Made by a program: the position numbers and the translations under genes. Below are positions 9,418 through 18,373 of a DNA stretch of 64,000 nt, one piece after another. The notes under the pieces were generated by a model, which worked only from the letters and a program-made list of their open reading frames with translations, was not told the origin of the DNA and did no database searches. The first letter of the stretch is position 1, and each line of letters opens with the position of its first letter. Source of the stretch: Psychrobacter sp. UBA3962 (GTDB lineage: Bacteria > Pseudomonadota > Gammaproteobacteria > Pseudomonadales > Moraxellaceae); the NCBI RefSeq assembly GCF_002385225.1, contig NZ_DGDC01000038.1:1-64000 (forward strand), in the 5' to 3' direction.

Positions 9418-9481
9418 AACGATACAAAACATATCGTTTTATTAGTGTTTTAATCTAACAAAGTTGGTCACTATTGGTCAA
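9418..9481 (-). promoter_or_regulatory. prpE promoter with downstream dyad operator (same design as mmsA)
   Basis: On the minus strand TTGACC (9476-9481) is 18 bases from TAGATT (9452-9457). Thirteen bases on comes the dyad AACGATA-N7-TATCGTT (9418-9438). Both spacings equal those at mmsA, and the half-sites differ only by a compensated C/T change. A second TGACC (9466-9470) lies in the spacer. Confidence 0.7.
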
Positions 9482-9535
9482 CCTAATTATTAATCTCTGT
9501 GAGGAAATAATTAAGGCCACCTTGTATAAAGTGCT

Positions 9536-10765
9536 TTAAGCTCTTTGCATCGGTGTTTTTATCATACCAAAAGCGGCAATAAATAAGGCCAATATTTGGA
9601 CCGCTATTAACAGCATAACGGTGGTTGACCACTCGCCATAGGCGTAAGCCAGTCCACAAGCCCAAGCTCCGGCAGTACCCCCCGCATAATACCCCATATA
9701 ATATAGTCCTGATGCCAGCGAGCGGCCTTCACTGACATTGGTAGCAATATAACCTATGGTTGCCGACTGGGTAATAAATACGCCAGAGGACATGATGGAT
9801 AAGCCGACAATGATTAACCATAGCGGCGAGGTTAAAGTGATTAACACCCCCAACATAGAGAGTAATACCGCAACAATAATGGTGCGCGCCGAGCCAAAGC
9901 GTTGTATCAGCTTGGTGGCTAGGGGGGTGATCACTACTCCGATAAGATAAACCGCAAAGATATTGGCCAATTGACCGGTAGTTAATTGATAAGGGGCTTG
10001 CGCCAGGTGTAGGTTGATAAAGGTAAAGCAGCCCACCAATGAGAACAACACACAAAACCCAAGTAGAGTGGCAGAGACCACGTAACGATTGGTTAGATGA
10101 CGCGATAGGGTGCCCAAGGCGGTTCGAAATTTGGGACTGGGGACGAAGTTTTTTGAGGTGGGCAAGGTCTTGGCCACCCATAAAGCCCCTGCTAAAGTAA
10201 CCGCAGCCATCACGTAATATCCAGAGCGCCAGCCTATCCATTCGTGCAGATGCCCTAAGATAAAGCGGCCTAGAAATCCCCCAAGTACTGAGCCTGATAC
10301 ATAGTAGGCCATTAATTCTGCTATGGCACTGCCTTTAAACTCCTCTCCCAAATACGCGATGGTCACCACAGTAATGCCGGGTACCGATAGGCCTTGTAAG
10401 AAGCGCCAAACCGTCAGGGTATGTATGTCATCACTGCCCGCTATTAACGCCGTTGGTACTGCCAAAAATAGTAAGGCACCCACAATAAGCGATTTTCGAC
10501 CAATGGCATCCGATAGCATGCCCAAAAAAGGCGACATTAAAGCAACCGCCATCACAGTCGCCCCAACCGCCATCCCCACTTGTACTTCACTGGCATTAAA
10601 ATCTTGCATCAATACCGGCAAGATGGACTGAATAGAATAGACCTGTAAGAAAGCAAACATGCCAATCAGCATGGCTGTAGCCTTAAGCACAAAGCTGGGC
10701 ACAGTACTTGCGGTGTTGGTCACAGAGGAAGGTGGGGACTGGGGAGAGGGCGAGCTGTTTTGCAT
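9536..10765 (-). CDS. MFS transporter (12-TMS, YnfM-like)
   Basis: A 409-aa integral membrane protein with about twelve hydrophobic spans and the MFS motif A between spans 2 and 3 (GMLSDAIGRKSLIVGALLF). A Ser/Pro-rich cytoplasmic tail (residues 1-20) precedes the first span. Overall pattern resembles the YnfM/AraJ-like efflux permeases, but I cannot assign a substrate. It stands between prpE and the dehydrogenase gene as a separate minus-strand unit. I see no good Shine-Dalgarno before ATG 10765, and a hairpin with arms AGGACA/TGTCCT (10790-10817) lies just upstream of it. Confidence 0.82.
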   Translation of the reverse strand: MQNSSPSPQSPPSSVTNTASTVPSFVLKATAMLIGMFAFLQVYSIQSILPVLMQDFNASEVQVGMAVGATVMAVALMSPFLGMLSDAIGRKSLIVGALLFLAVPTALIAGSDDIHTLTVWRFLQGLSVPGITVVTIAYLGEEFKGSAIAELMAYYVSGSVLGGFLGRFILGHLHEWIGWRSGYYVMAAVTLAGALWVAKTLPTSKNFVPSPKFRTALGTLSRHLTNRYVVSATLLGFCVLFSLVGCFTFINLHLAQAPYQLTTGQLANIFAVYLIGVVITPLATKLIQRFGSARTIIVAVLLSMLGVLITLTSPLWLIIVGLSIMSSGVFITQSATIGYIATNVSEGRSLASGLYYMGYYAGGTAGAWACGLAYAYGEWSTTVMLLIAVQILALFIAAFGMIKTPMQRA

Positions 10766-10937
10766 AAAATGACCAGTTTATATTGCAGTAGGACACCTCG
10801 AGCTATCGAAATGTCCTCGCTTAGGATAGAAGAGCTTAAATTTTTGGTTAATTGTATAACTCTCTAATAAAGCAAACTATTGTTTTTGCGTATTTTTTGC
10901 ATTACTTGCATTAATAGGGAGTTATTTAAATAGGAAA

Positions 10938-11954
10938 CTATTTAGTCGACGTCTTTTTGGCGGCGGCTTTTTTCTTCGACTTGGCCAGCCATCGTGTGGT
11001 TTTGTGCATCACTGGGCCATAGTTAGAGGGAAAGACGCGTTGTATCAAATCAATTATTTTAGCATCATCGCCGATCAAGCAACGGGCTTGATTGTTGGCT
11101 GCAGCCATCAAGATAATTTTCGCTGCCATATCGGGATCAAATTTAAGCAGTTTGTTAAAGTTTTTTAGGCCTTTAGCGCCGGTTGCCATGCCTAAAGTAC
11201 CAATACTCTCATTACCGCGGGCATTGTTGGCAATATTGGTTTTAATGCCCCCAGGATGCACTGAAGTAATGGATATGCCACTACGTTCTATATCCAATTC
11301 TTGGCGCAGGCTTTCGTTAAAGCCGCGAATGGCAAATTTACTGGCGTTATAGGCCGATTGTGCGGGCCGAGCAATCAGTCCAAAAAGACTGGAGATGTTG
11401 ATAATATGACCATTTTGAGTTTTGTTGCTTTGCTGCACACTTTGCTTAATAAGGGGCAAAAAGGCCTTGGTGCCATACACCATGCCCCAGAAGTTAATGC
11501 CCATGACCCATTCAATCTCTTCAATACTTTCGCCTTCAACGGTCGAAGATAATGCCACGCCGGCATTATTGAAAATAAAGTTCACTTGGTTATGCTGCTG
11601 CATAACCTCATCGGCCCATTTAAAAACGGCCTGTTTGTCAGACACATCCAGCACTTCAGTAGTGACGTTGACACTATACTGTTTTAATAGTTGTTCGGTC
11701 TCTGCTAGATTTTCGGCATTGATGTCAGACAAGGCAAGGTGACAGCCAGCTTGGGCTAAGTTTAGCGCTAACGCGCGGCCTATGCCTGAGCCGGCACCGG
11801 TAATGGCGGCAACATGTCCAGCATAGAATTTAGTGAGTAGGGACTCATCGATATGGGGTGCCATAAGCGGAGTGATGGGCGATAAGCGCTGTATTAGCGG
11901 CTGGGTAAGCTGATTTAACATAGGGTGTTGGGGGAGGGTTAGGCGAATTGACAT
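10938..11954 (-). CDS. Short-chain dehydrogenase/reductase
   Basis: An SDR-superfamily oxidoreductase of 338 aa from ATG 11954 (MSIRLTLPQ). The Rossmann motif GAGSGIGRALAL, the NNAGVALS block, the catalytic Ser region INISSLFGLIARP and the YNASKFAIRGF Tyr-Lys pair are all present, so it should be an active NAD(P)-dependent enzyme. A 45-residue leader precedes the Rossmann fold and the C-terminus is very basic (SKKKAAAKKTSTK). The frame continues upstream to 12035, but that start would sit at the clpX terminator, so I chose 11954, which has GGA eleven bases before it. The start is uncertain and the substrate unknown. Confidence 0.78.
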   Translation of the reverse strand: MSIRLTLPQHPMLNQLTQPLIQRLSPITPLMAPHIDESLLTKFYAGHVAAITGAGSGIGRALALNLAQAGCHLALSDINAENLAETEQLLKQYSVNVTTEVLDVSDKQAVFKWADEVMQQHNQVNFIFNNAGVALSSTVEGESIEEIEWVMGINFWGMVYGTKAFLPLIKQSVQQSNKTQNGHIINISSLFGLIARPAQSAYNASKFAIRGFNESLRQELDIERSGISITSVHPGGIKTNIANNARGNESIGTLGMATGAKGLKNFNKLLKFDPDMAAKIILMAAANNQARCLIGDDAKIIDLIQRVFPSNYGPVMHKTTRWLAKSKKKAAAKKTSTK

Positions 11955-12033
11955 ACTACTGATCATCCATGAATTAAAGAAAAAGAAGGAACTAAATTTG
12001 TCTTTCATCATAAGCCAGTTGCTGCGCAGTGAC

Positions 12034-12068
12034 AATAAAAAAACGCTTACCGGTAGGGTAAGCGTTTT
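12034..12068 (-). terminator. Terminator of clpX
   Basis: Arms AAAACGCTTACC (12040-12051) and GGTAAGCGTTTT (12057-12068) with a 5-base loop, followed on the minus strand by a T run. It lies just past the clpX stop. Confidence 0.85.
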
Positions 12069-12090
12069 GTTTCAAATATAATAGCTAAGC

Positions 12091-13368
12091 TTAAGCAATC
12101 TTAGGAGCCGCGCCTTCATTAATGACGCTTTCATCTACCACTACCGTTTTGGCATCGCTCATAGAAGGCAGCTCATACATGGTATCAAGCAGCGCATTCT
12201 CTACAATTGAGCGCAGACCACGAGCACCAGTTTTACGCTCCATGGCTTTGTGCGCAATGGCCTTCAGGCCTTCCTCAGTAAAGGTTAGCTCTGCATTTTC
12301 CATTTCAAATAGATACTGATACTGCTTCACAATGGCATTTTTCGGCTCGGTTAGAATCTGCATCAAGGCATCTTCATCCAGCTCCTCTAAAGTTGCAATC
12401 ACAGGCAGACGGCCGATTAACTCTGGGATTAAACCGAATTTAATCAAATCTTCTGGCTCAACTTGCTTAAACAGCTCAGACAACTGCTTGCCATCTTCTT
12501 TTGATTTCACTTCAGCATTAAAACCAATGCCTGTTTTCTCAGTGCGCTGCTGAATGACTTTATCCAGGCCTGAGAAAGCACCACCGACAATAATCAAGAT
12601 ATTGCTGGTGTCTACTTGAATAAGCTCTTGGTTCGGATGTTTACGGCCACCATGGGGTGGAATGGCAGCAACGGTACCCTCAATCAGTTTAAGCAGCGCT
12701 TGTTGTACGCCTTCGCCCGATACATCACGGGTGATAGACATGTTCTCGCCTTTTTTACTGATTTTATCAATTTCGTCAACGTAGATAATGCCTTGTTCGG
12801 CCTTTTCTACATCATAATCGGCGGCTTGTAATAGCTTTTGTACGATGTTTTCTACGTCTTCACCCACATAGCCGGCTTCAGTTAGGGTGGTAGCATCCGC
12901 CATTGCAAAAGGCACGTCTAGCATACGGGCTAAGGTTTGTGCCAGTAAAGTCTTACCTGAACCGGTAGGACCGATTAATAAAATATTACTTTTCGACAGT
13001 TCAACCATGGCATCGTCAGCACCAATTTTGGCCTGTTTTCTGTCTTCGGCCAGTTTGGCGGCTACTTTTAGACGTTTGTAATGGTTATATACTGCAACCG
13101 ATAAGGCTTTTTTTGCGGTCTCTTGACCGATAACATAGCTGTCTAAATGTTCGCGAATCTCTTTAGGAGTGGGTAGCTTTTTGGTTAACCAAGTATTTAC
13201 CTCGCCCTCTTCTGAGTCGACAGCGTCCAGGTCACCTTCTTCAATTAAGTCTGTGCATAGCGCCACACATTCATTACAGATATTGGCGTCATCAGCTGCT
13301 ATGAGCTTTGCCACTTCGTCTTTCTTTTTACCACAAAATGAACACTGTGGTGTTTTGTCCTTTGCCAT
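12091..13368 (-). CDS. clpX: ATP-dependent Clp protease ATP-binding subunit ClpX
   Basis: A 425-aa AAA+ unfoldase that delivers substrates to ClpP. The N-terminal zinc-binding domain shows C9, C12, C31 and C34. The Walker A motif is GPTGSGKTLLAQTLARML and Walker B is GIIYVDEIDKI. The pore and sensor regions are intact, and GRLPVIATLEELDEDAL is the usual ClpX signature. Length equals that of E. coli ClpX (424 aa). It is the last gene of tig-clpP-clpX and ends at a strong hairpin. The 145-base gap from clpP contains an inverted repeat (13395-13459). Confidence 0.97.
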   Translation of the reverse strand: MAKDKTPQCSFCGKKKDEVAKLIAADDANICNECVALCTDLIEEGDLDAVDSEEGEVNTWLTKKLPTPKEIREHLDSYVIGQETAKKALSVAVYNHYKRLKVAAKLAEDRKQAKIGADDAMVELSKSNILLIGPTGSGKTLLAQTLARMLDVPFAMADATTLTEAGYVGEDVENIVQKLLQAADYDVEKAEQGIIYVDEIDKISKKGENMSITRDVSGEGVQQALLKLIEGTVAAIPPHGGRKHPNQELIQVDTSNILIIVGGAFSGLDKVIQQRTEKTGIGFNAEVKSKEDGKQLSELFKQVEPEDLIKFGLIPELIGRLPVIATLEELDEDALMQILTEPKNAIVKQYQYLFEMENAELTFTEEGLKAIAHKAMERKTGARGLRSIVENALLDTMYELPSMSDAKTVVVDESVINEGAAPKIA

Positions 13369-13394
13369 GCTTGGCGCTCCTTAATAATTGCATA

Positions 13395-13459
13395 CTCTGC
13401 TATAGGTACAGGCTATCTTAGCTATTTAGGTTTACCCAGTAAGTGACCCCATAGCAGAG
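13395..13459 (-). repeat. Inverted repeat in the clpP-clpX gap
   Basis: CTCTGCTAT (13395-13403) and ATAGCAGAG (13451-13459) are exact complements 47 bases apart, so a stem-loop can form in a clpP-clpX cotranscript. It could tune clpX expression or protect the message; I see no T run that would make it a terminator. Confidence 0.45.
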
Positions 13460-13513
13460 CCATAAATTTGTGAATCGATAACGTAAAGCTTTACTGCCTG
13501 AAGAGTAGGGTTG

Positions 13514-14236
13514 TTATTTTTCTTCTTCAGGACGACGCTCTAATACTTCATCGACTAAGCCGTATTCTTTGGCTTCTTGGGCGTCTAACCAGTAGTCACG
13601 CTCAACGTCTCTTTCGATTTTCTCTAATGGCTGACCTGTACGCTCAGCTAAAATACGGTTTAGACGGTCACGGATTTTTAAGATTTCGCGAGCATTAATT
13701 TCGATATCAGTAGCCTGACCTTGCGCACCGCCTGAAGGCTGGTGAATCATCACTCGTGAGTTAGCAAGCGCATAACGTTTGCCTTTTTGACCGGCTGCCA
13801 ATAAGAATGAGCCCATGCTGTACGCGCCGCCCATACAAATAGTTGACACGTCTGGTTTGATAAAGTTCATCGTATCAAACATGGCCAGGCCAGCACTTAC
13901 TGAACCACCAGGAGAGTTGATGTATAAATGGATGTCTTTATCAGGGTTTTCTGCCTCTAGGAACAGCATCTGAGCCACGATAAGGTTAGCCATGTTGTCT
14001 TCTACTTGACCGGTTAAAAAGATAACACGTTCACGCAGTAGACGTGAATAGATGTCAAATGAACGTTCACCACGCGCTGACTGTTCAACGACCATGGGGA
14101 CCAATGCCGCTTGAGGTACGCTTACTGTTGCGTCGCGCATGTCTCTTAATACCGCATCATGAGCCGCCACAAGCTGCTCAAAATGAGGGTTGTTTATGAT
14201 ACGTTCGATATCTTGTTGGGTGTTTGGGTGGTTCAT
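13514..14236 (-). CDS. clpP: ATP-dependent Clp protease proteolytic subunit ClpP
   Basis: A 240-aa serine peptidase that forms the ClpP tetradecamer. The catalytic serine lies in GGAYSMGSFLLAAGQKGKR and the histidine in MIHQPSGGAQGQ; the Asp of the triad is in the following RDRLNRILAERTGQ region. The frame opens at 14260, but ATG 14236 (MNHPNTQQDIERII) has AGGGA eight bases ahead and is preferred. Even so, about 30 residues precede the core compared with E. coli (207 aa). Order tig-clpP-clpX on one strand is the standard proteobacterial arrangement. Confidence 0.96.
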   Translation of the reverse strand: MNHPNTQQDIERIINNPHFEQLVAAHDAVLRDMRDATVSVPQAALVPMVVEQSARGERSFDIYSRLLRERVIFLTGQVEDNMANLIVAQMLFLEAENPDKDIHLYINSPGGSVSAGLAMFDTMNFIKPDVSTICMGGAYSMGSFLLAAGQKGKRYALANSRVMIHQPSGGAQGQATDIEINAREILKIRDRLNRILAERTGQPLEKIERDVERDYWLDAQEAKEYGLVDEVLERRPEEEK

Positions 14237-14604
14237 AAATAATCCCTGTCTATTGGTCAATTTTACAATTTATAGTTAATAGTTTTAAGTTAGTGAAATA
14301 GGGGTGCAGATTAATGTCATTATCATATGCTGACGGCACAGGCCTATGTTGTCTCTTTATATTTTGGGGTGCTAAGCAATAAATCAAGCATTAACCACAC
14401 ATTATCCTTGCTATCTTACTTTATGACAGATGATTAATACACCATTTTAAAGGCAATAAAGTGCAGATTGCTTTTAATAGAAAACTTTAAACGATCTGTT
14501 TAGACAAAAATGCCCTAACAATATTGTCAGGGCATTTTTTAATTAATAACCTACTAAATCAAATCAACAGATTTAATTTAACAAGTTTTAGGGCAAGCAA
14601 TGAA
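14237..14604. other. tig-clpP intergenic region with tig terminator
   Basis: The region holds a strong hairpin at 14506-14538: arms AAAAATGCCCT and AGGGCATTTTT around ACAATATTGT. On the minus strand it follows the tig stop and should end most tig transcripts; the hairpin is near-symmetric. The remaining 240 bases before clpP probably contain its promoter, but I cannot pick convincing boxes. Confidence 0.7.
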
Positions 14605-15942
14605 TTACATCATGCCTTGTTGCTGAGAAGCTAGAAGCTCTTGGTAACCTACTTCTTTGTCAGTTACTTTGCCTTGCTCAAGCAAGAAGTCAACCACTTG
14701 GTCTTCTAGAACTACTGACTCGATGTTAGCGCGCTGCTGAGCATCGTTGGTGTAGTATTCGATAACTTCAGCTGGGTCTTCGTAGTTTTCAGCCGTTTCT
14801 TTGATGAAAGCTTCAACACGATCTTGGTCAACTTTAAGCTCGTTCTCTTCGATAACGCGTGACACTAGAACGCCAAGACGGGCAGCACGGATTGCTTGCT
14901 CTTCAAATAGTTCACGTGGCAACATATCTTTGTCGATGCTGTTTGCGTTACCGCCAAACTGCTGAGCAAAGCGCTGCATCATTAGGTTACGCTGACGATC
15001 TACTTCTTGATCAACCATGGCGCTTGGTACGTCAAATTCGTTTTTCTCAAGTAAAGCGTCAAAAGTTGCTTGCTTAACTTGGTTGCGAGCTGCGTTCTTA
15101 ACTTCACGAGTCATGTTCTTACGAACGTCTTCTTTAAGCTGCTCTACGCCGCCTTCTTTAACGCCGAATAATTCTAAGAACTCTTCGTCGATTTCAGGAA
15201 GCTTGGCTTCTTCAACAGTTTTAACGTTGATTTTGAACTGAGCTTCTTTACCTGCTAAGTTTTCAGCTTGATACTCTTCTGGGAAAGTTACGTCGATGGT
15301 TTTTTCATCACCGGCTTTCATGCCAACGATACCATCTTCAAAACCTGGGATCATTTGACCGCTACCTAGCACAAGTTTGAAGTCTTCGGCTGCGCCGCCT
15401 TCAAATTTTTCACCGTCGATAGAGCCTTCAAAATCGAAAGTTACTTGGTCGCCTTCAGCAGCTTCGCCTTCTTTTTCAGCAAATTCTTGGCGCTGTTTAC
15501 GAAGGTTTTCAATCATAGTATCAACGTCTTCATCATTGATAGTTGCAGTGTGACGTTCTACTTCAATATCGCTGATGCCTTCAACTTTGATCTCTGGGAA
15601 CACTTCAACAGTGGCTTGATAAACTAAGAACTCGTCTTCAAGTTTTACGTCATCAATGTTTGGCATACCAACTGCACGTACGTCTTCAGCTTTGATAGCT
15701 TCAAATACTGTGTCACGAATTACGTCGTTGATAACTTCTTGTTGAATACCAGCACCATACTGAGCACGGATGTGTGAAACAGGCACTTTACCTTTACGGA
15801 AACCATCAATTTTGGCAGTTTTTGCCACATTGCGGATACGGCCTTCCACTTTGTCTTGAATTTGTTCAACAGGTACTTTAACTGTCAATTGTGTTTGGTT
15901 GTCATTTACCTTGTTGGTGGTAATCTGTAAATCTTTTGCCAT
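14605..15942 (-). CDS. tig: Trigger factor (ribosome-associated chaperone/PPIase)
   Basis: A 445-aa chaperone that binds nascent chains at the ribosomal exit. The ribosome-docking loop is recognisable as DGFRKGKVPVSHIRAQYG near residue 47. The central FKBP-type domain spans about residues 150-245 (DQVTFDFEGSIDGEKFEGG; GSGQMIPGFEDGIVGMKAGD), and the C-terminal helical substrate cradle follows. Length matches the family (432 aa in E. coli). Codon choice is narrow, as expected for an abundant protein. It has its own upstream region of 480 bases and its own terminator before clpP, so the three-gene cluster is not necessarily a single operon. Confidence 0.96.
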   Translation of the reverse strand: MAKDLQITTNKVNDNQTQLTVKVPVEQIQDKVEGRIRNVAKTAKIDGFRKGKVPVSHIRAQYGAGIQQEVINDVIRDTVFEAIKAEDVRAVGMPNIDDVKLEDEFLVYQATVEVFPEIKVEGISDIEVERHTATINDEDVDTMIENLRKQRQEFAEKEGEAAEGDQVTFDFEGSIDGEKFEGGAAEDFKLVLGSGQMIPGFEDGIVGMKAGDEKTIDVTFPEEYQAENLAGKEAQFKINVKTVEEAKLPEIDEEFLELFGVKEGGVEQLKEDVRKNMTREVKNAARNQVKQATFDALLEKNEFDVPSAMVDQEVDRQRNLMMQRFAQQFGGNANSIDKDMLPRELFEEQAIRAARLGVLVSRVIEENELKVDQDRVEAFIKETAENYEDPAEVIEYYTNDAQQRANIESVVLEDQVVDFLLEQGKVTDKEVGYQELLASQQQGMM

Positions 15943-16425
15943 GGTTATTAACCCTGTATGTTAATCGTTTGATTTTAATGATAAGCAATACTCAAGTGAT
16001 ATCAGATAAATAAACTTGATATATCATCAATGAGAATTGCCAAGAATATAACGCTAAAACTGGTTTTTTGGTTGTAAAAACACAACCTTAAAGCCTATAA
16101 GCTAGATAGGATGGCTAACCCACAACCCAAACTATCATCCACAATATATATGAGATGACTTTATATATCAGCGGAGCGACAATTAGGTATAAAAGAGCAC
16201 CTCATTTAGCTTTTATTAGGTCTTTATAAAGGCAGTCATTGCATCGGGCAGTTGCTAAGTTAGCAAAACTGCATTAATGCAAAGTTTACTGCTATAAAAT
16301 AATAAAAGTAGAACAGTATAGTCTATCAGCCAATTAAAGTAAAAATAAAGTAAAAATTACTCAATATAACGCTTTAGTTCGCGCTGCAAATCGCTTCAAA
16401 GGCAGAGAGTTATAGCGCAACGGCT
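15943..16425. other. 483-base gap upstream of tig and downstream of rdgB
   Basis: No coding frame looks real. On the minus strand this must contain the tig promoter. A small hairpin GGTTGT/ACAACC lies at 16069-16086, and TTGATATATCATCAA near 16017 resembles an FNR site but has the wrong spacing. I see nothing else I can support. Confidence 0.5.
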
Positions 16426-17061
16426 TCATTGGTTGGCCAGTTGTTGTAACAAGCTATTGATAGCTAGGCCACGGTGACTGATTTTGTTTTTTTGTTCAGC
16501 AGTCATGGCTGCAGCTGTGAGTTGTAAATCAGGCACCCAAAATAGGGGGTCATAGCCAAAGCCATTTTCACCTTGAGGCGCCTCTAAAATCTCACCTTGC
16601 CATAATCCTTGAGCGATAATAGGTAACGGGTCATCAGCATGACGTACTAAAGCCAGTACACAGACGAAATAGCCAGTAATAGGGGTATTTTCTTGACGCA
16701 GGGGCTTTAGATCCGCAATGAGTTTGGCGTTATTATTGGCATCGTTGCCATGCTCACCCGCGTAACGCGCTGAATAAATACCAGGCGCATTGCCTAAAGC
16801 AGGGACACAAAGGCCTGAGTCATCGGCAATGGCGGGTAGGCCACTGATACGATTGGCATGACGCGCTTTGATAATGGCATTCTCAATGAAGCTAAGCCCA
16901 TCTTCCACTGCATCGTCAATATTGAGCTCACCTTGCGGTACGATATCGATATTTAGATTGGCGGCGGTAAATAAACGTTTGAACTCATTTAATTTACCTT
17001 TGTTATTGCTGGCTAAGACCCACTGTGGGTTTGCAGTGTCTGAGTTGGGAGTAGCAGTCAT
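16426..17061 (-). CDS. rdgB: Non-canonical purine NTP pyrophosphatase (RdgB/HAM1)
   Basis: A 211-aa house-cleaning enzyme that hydrolyses (d)ITP and XTP to monophosphates, keeping deaminated purines out of nucleic acids. It begins with the HAM1 signature LASNNKGKLNEFKRL (residue 17), then GLSFIENAIIKARHA, the metal-binding ADDSGLCVPALGNAPGIYSARYAG, and the C-terminal GFGYDPLFWVP and SHRGLA blocks. Family length is about 200 aa. The gene stands alone on the minus strand with large gaps on both sides, so it probably has its own promoter within 17062-17644. Confidence 0.95.
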   Translation of the reverse strand: MTATPNSDTANPQWVLASNNKGKLNEFKRLFTAANLNIDIVPQGELNIDDAVEDGLSFIENAIIKARHANRISGLPAIADDSGLCVPALGNAPGIYSARYAGEHGNDANNNAKLIADLKPLRQENTPITGYFVCVLALVRHADDPLPIIAQGLWQGEILEAPQGENGFGYDPLFWVPDLQLTAAAMTAEQKNKISHRGLAINSLLQQLANQ

Positions 17062-17644
17062 ATTAATGGTCCTTTAATTAGAAAACTGGCAATAATGAGA
17101 ATAGCGATTAATATTATTAATCATAGTAATTAAAAAATTAACTACGTGGCATAACATTCGGTAACTGAGTTAGTCCCCTGTCTTTGCTATACTGTATGAC
17201 AAGATTTAGCAATTATAGTCTTTATTCGACAATTTCATACTGGCTTAACAAAGGTAGTATTAACTGTGGTTAGCAGCTTTCCCAATCAACTCGGGACGGC
17301 AGCTGAGCAACTGCCAAGTTGTTTCGTAGTAAGTTGTCTCGTAAAACGGTAAAGAGTATGATTGTAACTATGCAAGAGCAAGGTTGGCTCTCTAGAGGAA
17401 TAGAGAACAATGAGCTTGCATAGGTAATGGTATTTATATCAGATTTGCCTATATGGATTTGCTTGTTGTGAGCAAATAGTTATAAGCAAATATGAGCTAA
17501 AGCCATACCAATCAAGGATTTTTAATAACAATAAGCCACTTAGCCCGATGTTATATGCGCTTTAGCAGCAACATCCTAGCTCTTTAAATTCTAAATAAAA
17601 AAGTAGCTTAGAGCCGGGCTAACACAGCCAAAGGATAAAATAAT
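17062..17644. other. 583-base divergent gap between rdgB and sodB
   Basis: Divergent promoter region without a credible gene. A small hairpin GGCT-N5-AGCC lies about 25 bases before the sodB start, next to the AAAGGA Shine-Dalgarno (17630-17635). I could not identify a convincing Fur box or a promoter with both hexamers. Confidence 0.45.
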
Positions 17645-18274
17645 ATGTCAAACATTACTCTACCAGATCTTCCTTATGCAAAAGACGCACTTGAGCCACA
17701 TATCAGTGCTGAAACTCTAGAATTCCACCATGACAAGCACCATGCAGCTTATGTAAACAAGCTAAATGAATTGCTACCAGGTTCTGGTCTAGAAGGTAAA
17801 AAATTAGACGAGATCATCACAGCAACTGCTAAAGATGACAGCAAACAAGGTATGTTCAACCAAGCTGCTCAAGTTTGGAACCACACATTCTACTGGAACT
17901 GCATGACTCCAGACAATGGTGGCGGCGAACCTACTGGTGATCTTAAAGCGAAAATCGAAGAAGATTTCGGTTCATACGACAAGTTCCGTGAAGAGTTCAA
18001 AAATGCTGCAACTTCACAGTTCGGTTCAGGTTGGGCTTGGTTAGTAGCTGATTCTGTAGGCGGTAAACTGTCTATTATGAAAACTGCAAACGCTGATACA
18101 CCACTAGCACACGGTAAAGTAGCGGTTCTAACTTGTGACGTTTGGGAACACGCTTACTACATCGATTACCGTAACCGTCGTCCTGACTATGTAGATACTT
18201 TCCTAGACAAGTTAGTAAACTGGGACTACGCAAACGCTAAGTACAAAGGCCAAGACGCTGGTGTTGAAGAGTAA
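17645..18274 (+). CDS. sodB: Superoxide dismutase [Fe]
   Basis: A 209-aa cytosolic dismutase of superoxide to peroxide and oxygen. The metal ligands are in LEFHHDKHHAAYV (His near 28), NHTFYWNC (His near 79) and DVWEHAYYIDYRNRRPDY (Asp and His). The sequence follows E. coli SodB closely, including AAQVWNHTFYWN and FGSGWAWLV, which mark the iron rather than the manganese class. The codon set is narrow, indicating high expression. It is monocistronic, with AAAGGATAAAATAATATG as start region and a bidirectional terminator after it. Iron-dependent control is usual for sodB but no operator was visible. Confidence 0.96.
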   Translation: MSNITLPDLPYAKDALEPHISAETLEFHHDKHHAAYVNKLNELLPGSGLEGKKLDEIITATAKDDSKQGMFNQAAQVWNHTFYWNCMTPDNGGGEPTGDLKAKIEEDFGSYDKFREEFKNAATSQFGSGWAWLVADSVGGKLSIMKTANADTPLAHGKVAVLTCDVWEHAYYIDYRNRRPDYVDTFLDKLVNWDYANAKYKGQDAGVEE

Positions 18275-18320
18275 TTAACTCAACGCTAATGCCAATGCGC
18301 TAAAGTCTTTGACTTAATGC

Positions 18321-18352
18321 AAAAAAAGGATGCCCTCGGGTATCCTTTTTTA
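18321..18352. terminator. Bidirectional terminator between sodB and the DUF72 gene
   Basis: Hairpin AAAAAAGGATGCCC/GGGTATCCTTTTTT with a two-base loop and one G-T pair. A and T tracts on both sides serve two convergent genes. Confidence 0.85.
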
Positions 18353-18373
18353 ATTTTGATTATTTATAAAGTT

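Noticed and set aside
10790..10817. AGGACA/TGTCCT hairpin upstream of the MFS gene as an operator
   Set aside because: Six-base arms with a 16-base spacer are expected by chance at this scale, and no second copy supports it.
12000..12035. Upstream start (12035) for the short-chain dehydrogenase
   Set aside because: It would begin at the clpX terminator and add a Phe-rich segment without homologous counterpart or ribosome-binding site.
16010..16030. FNR-like site TTGATATATCATCAA upstream of tig
   Set aside because: The half-sites are separated by five bases, whereas FNR needs four, and tig is not an expected FNR target.
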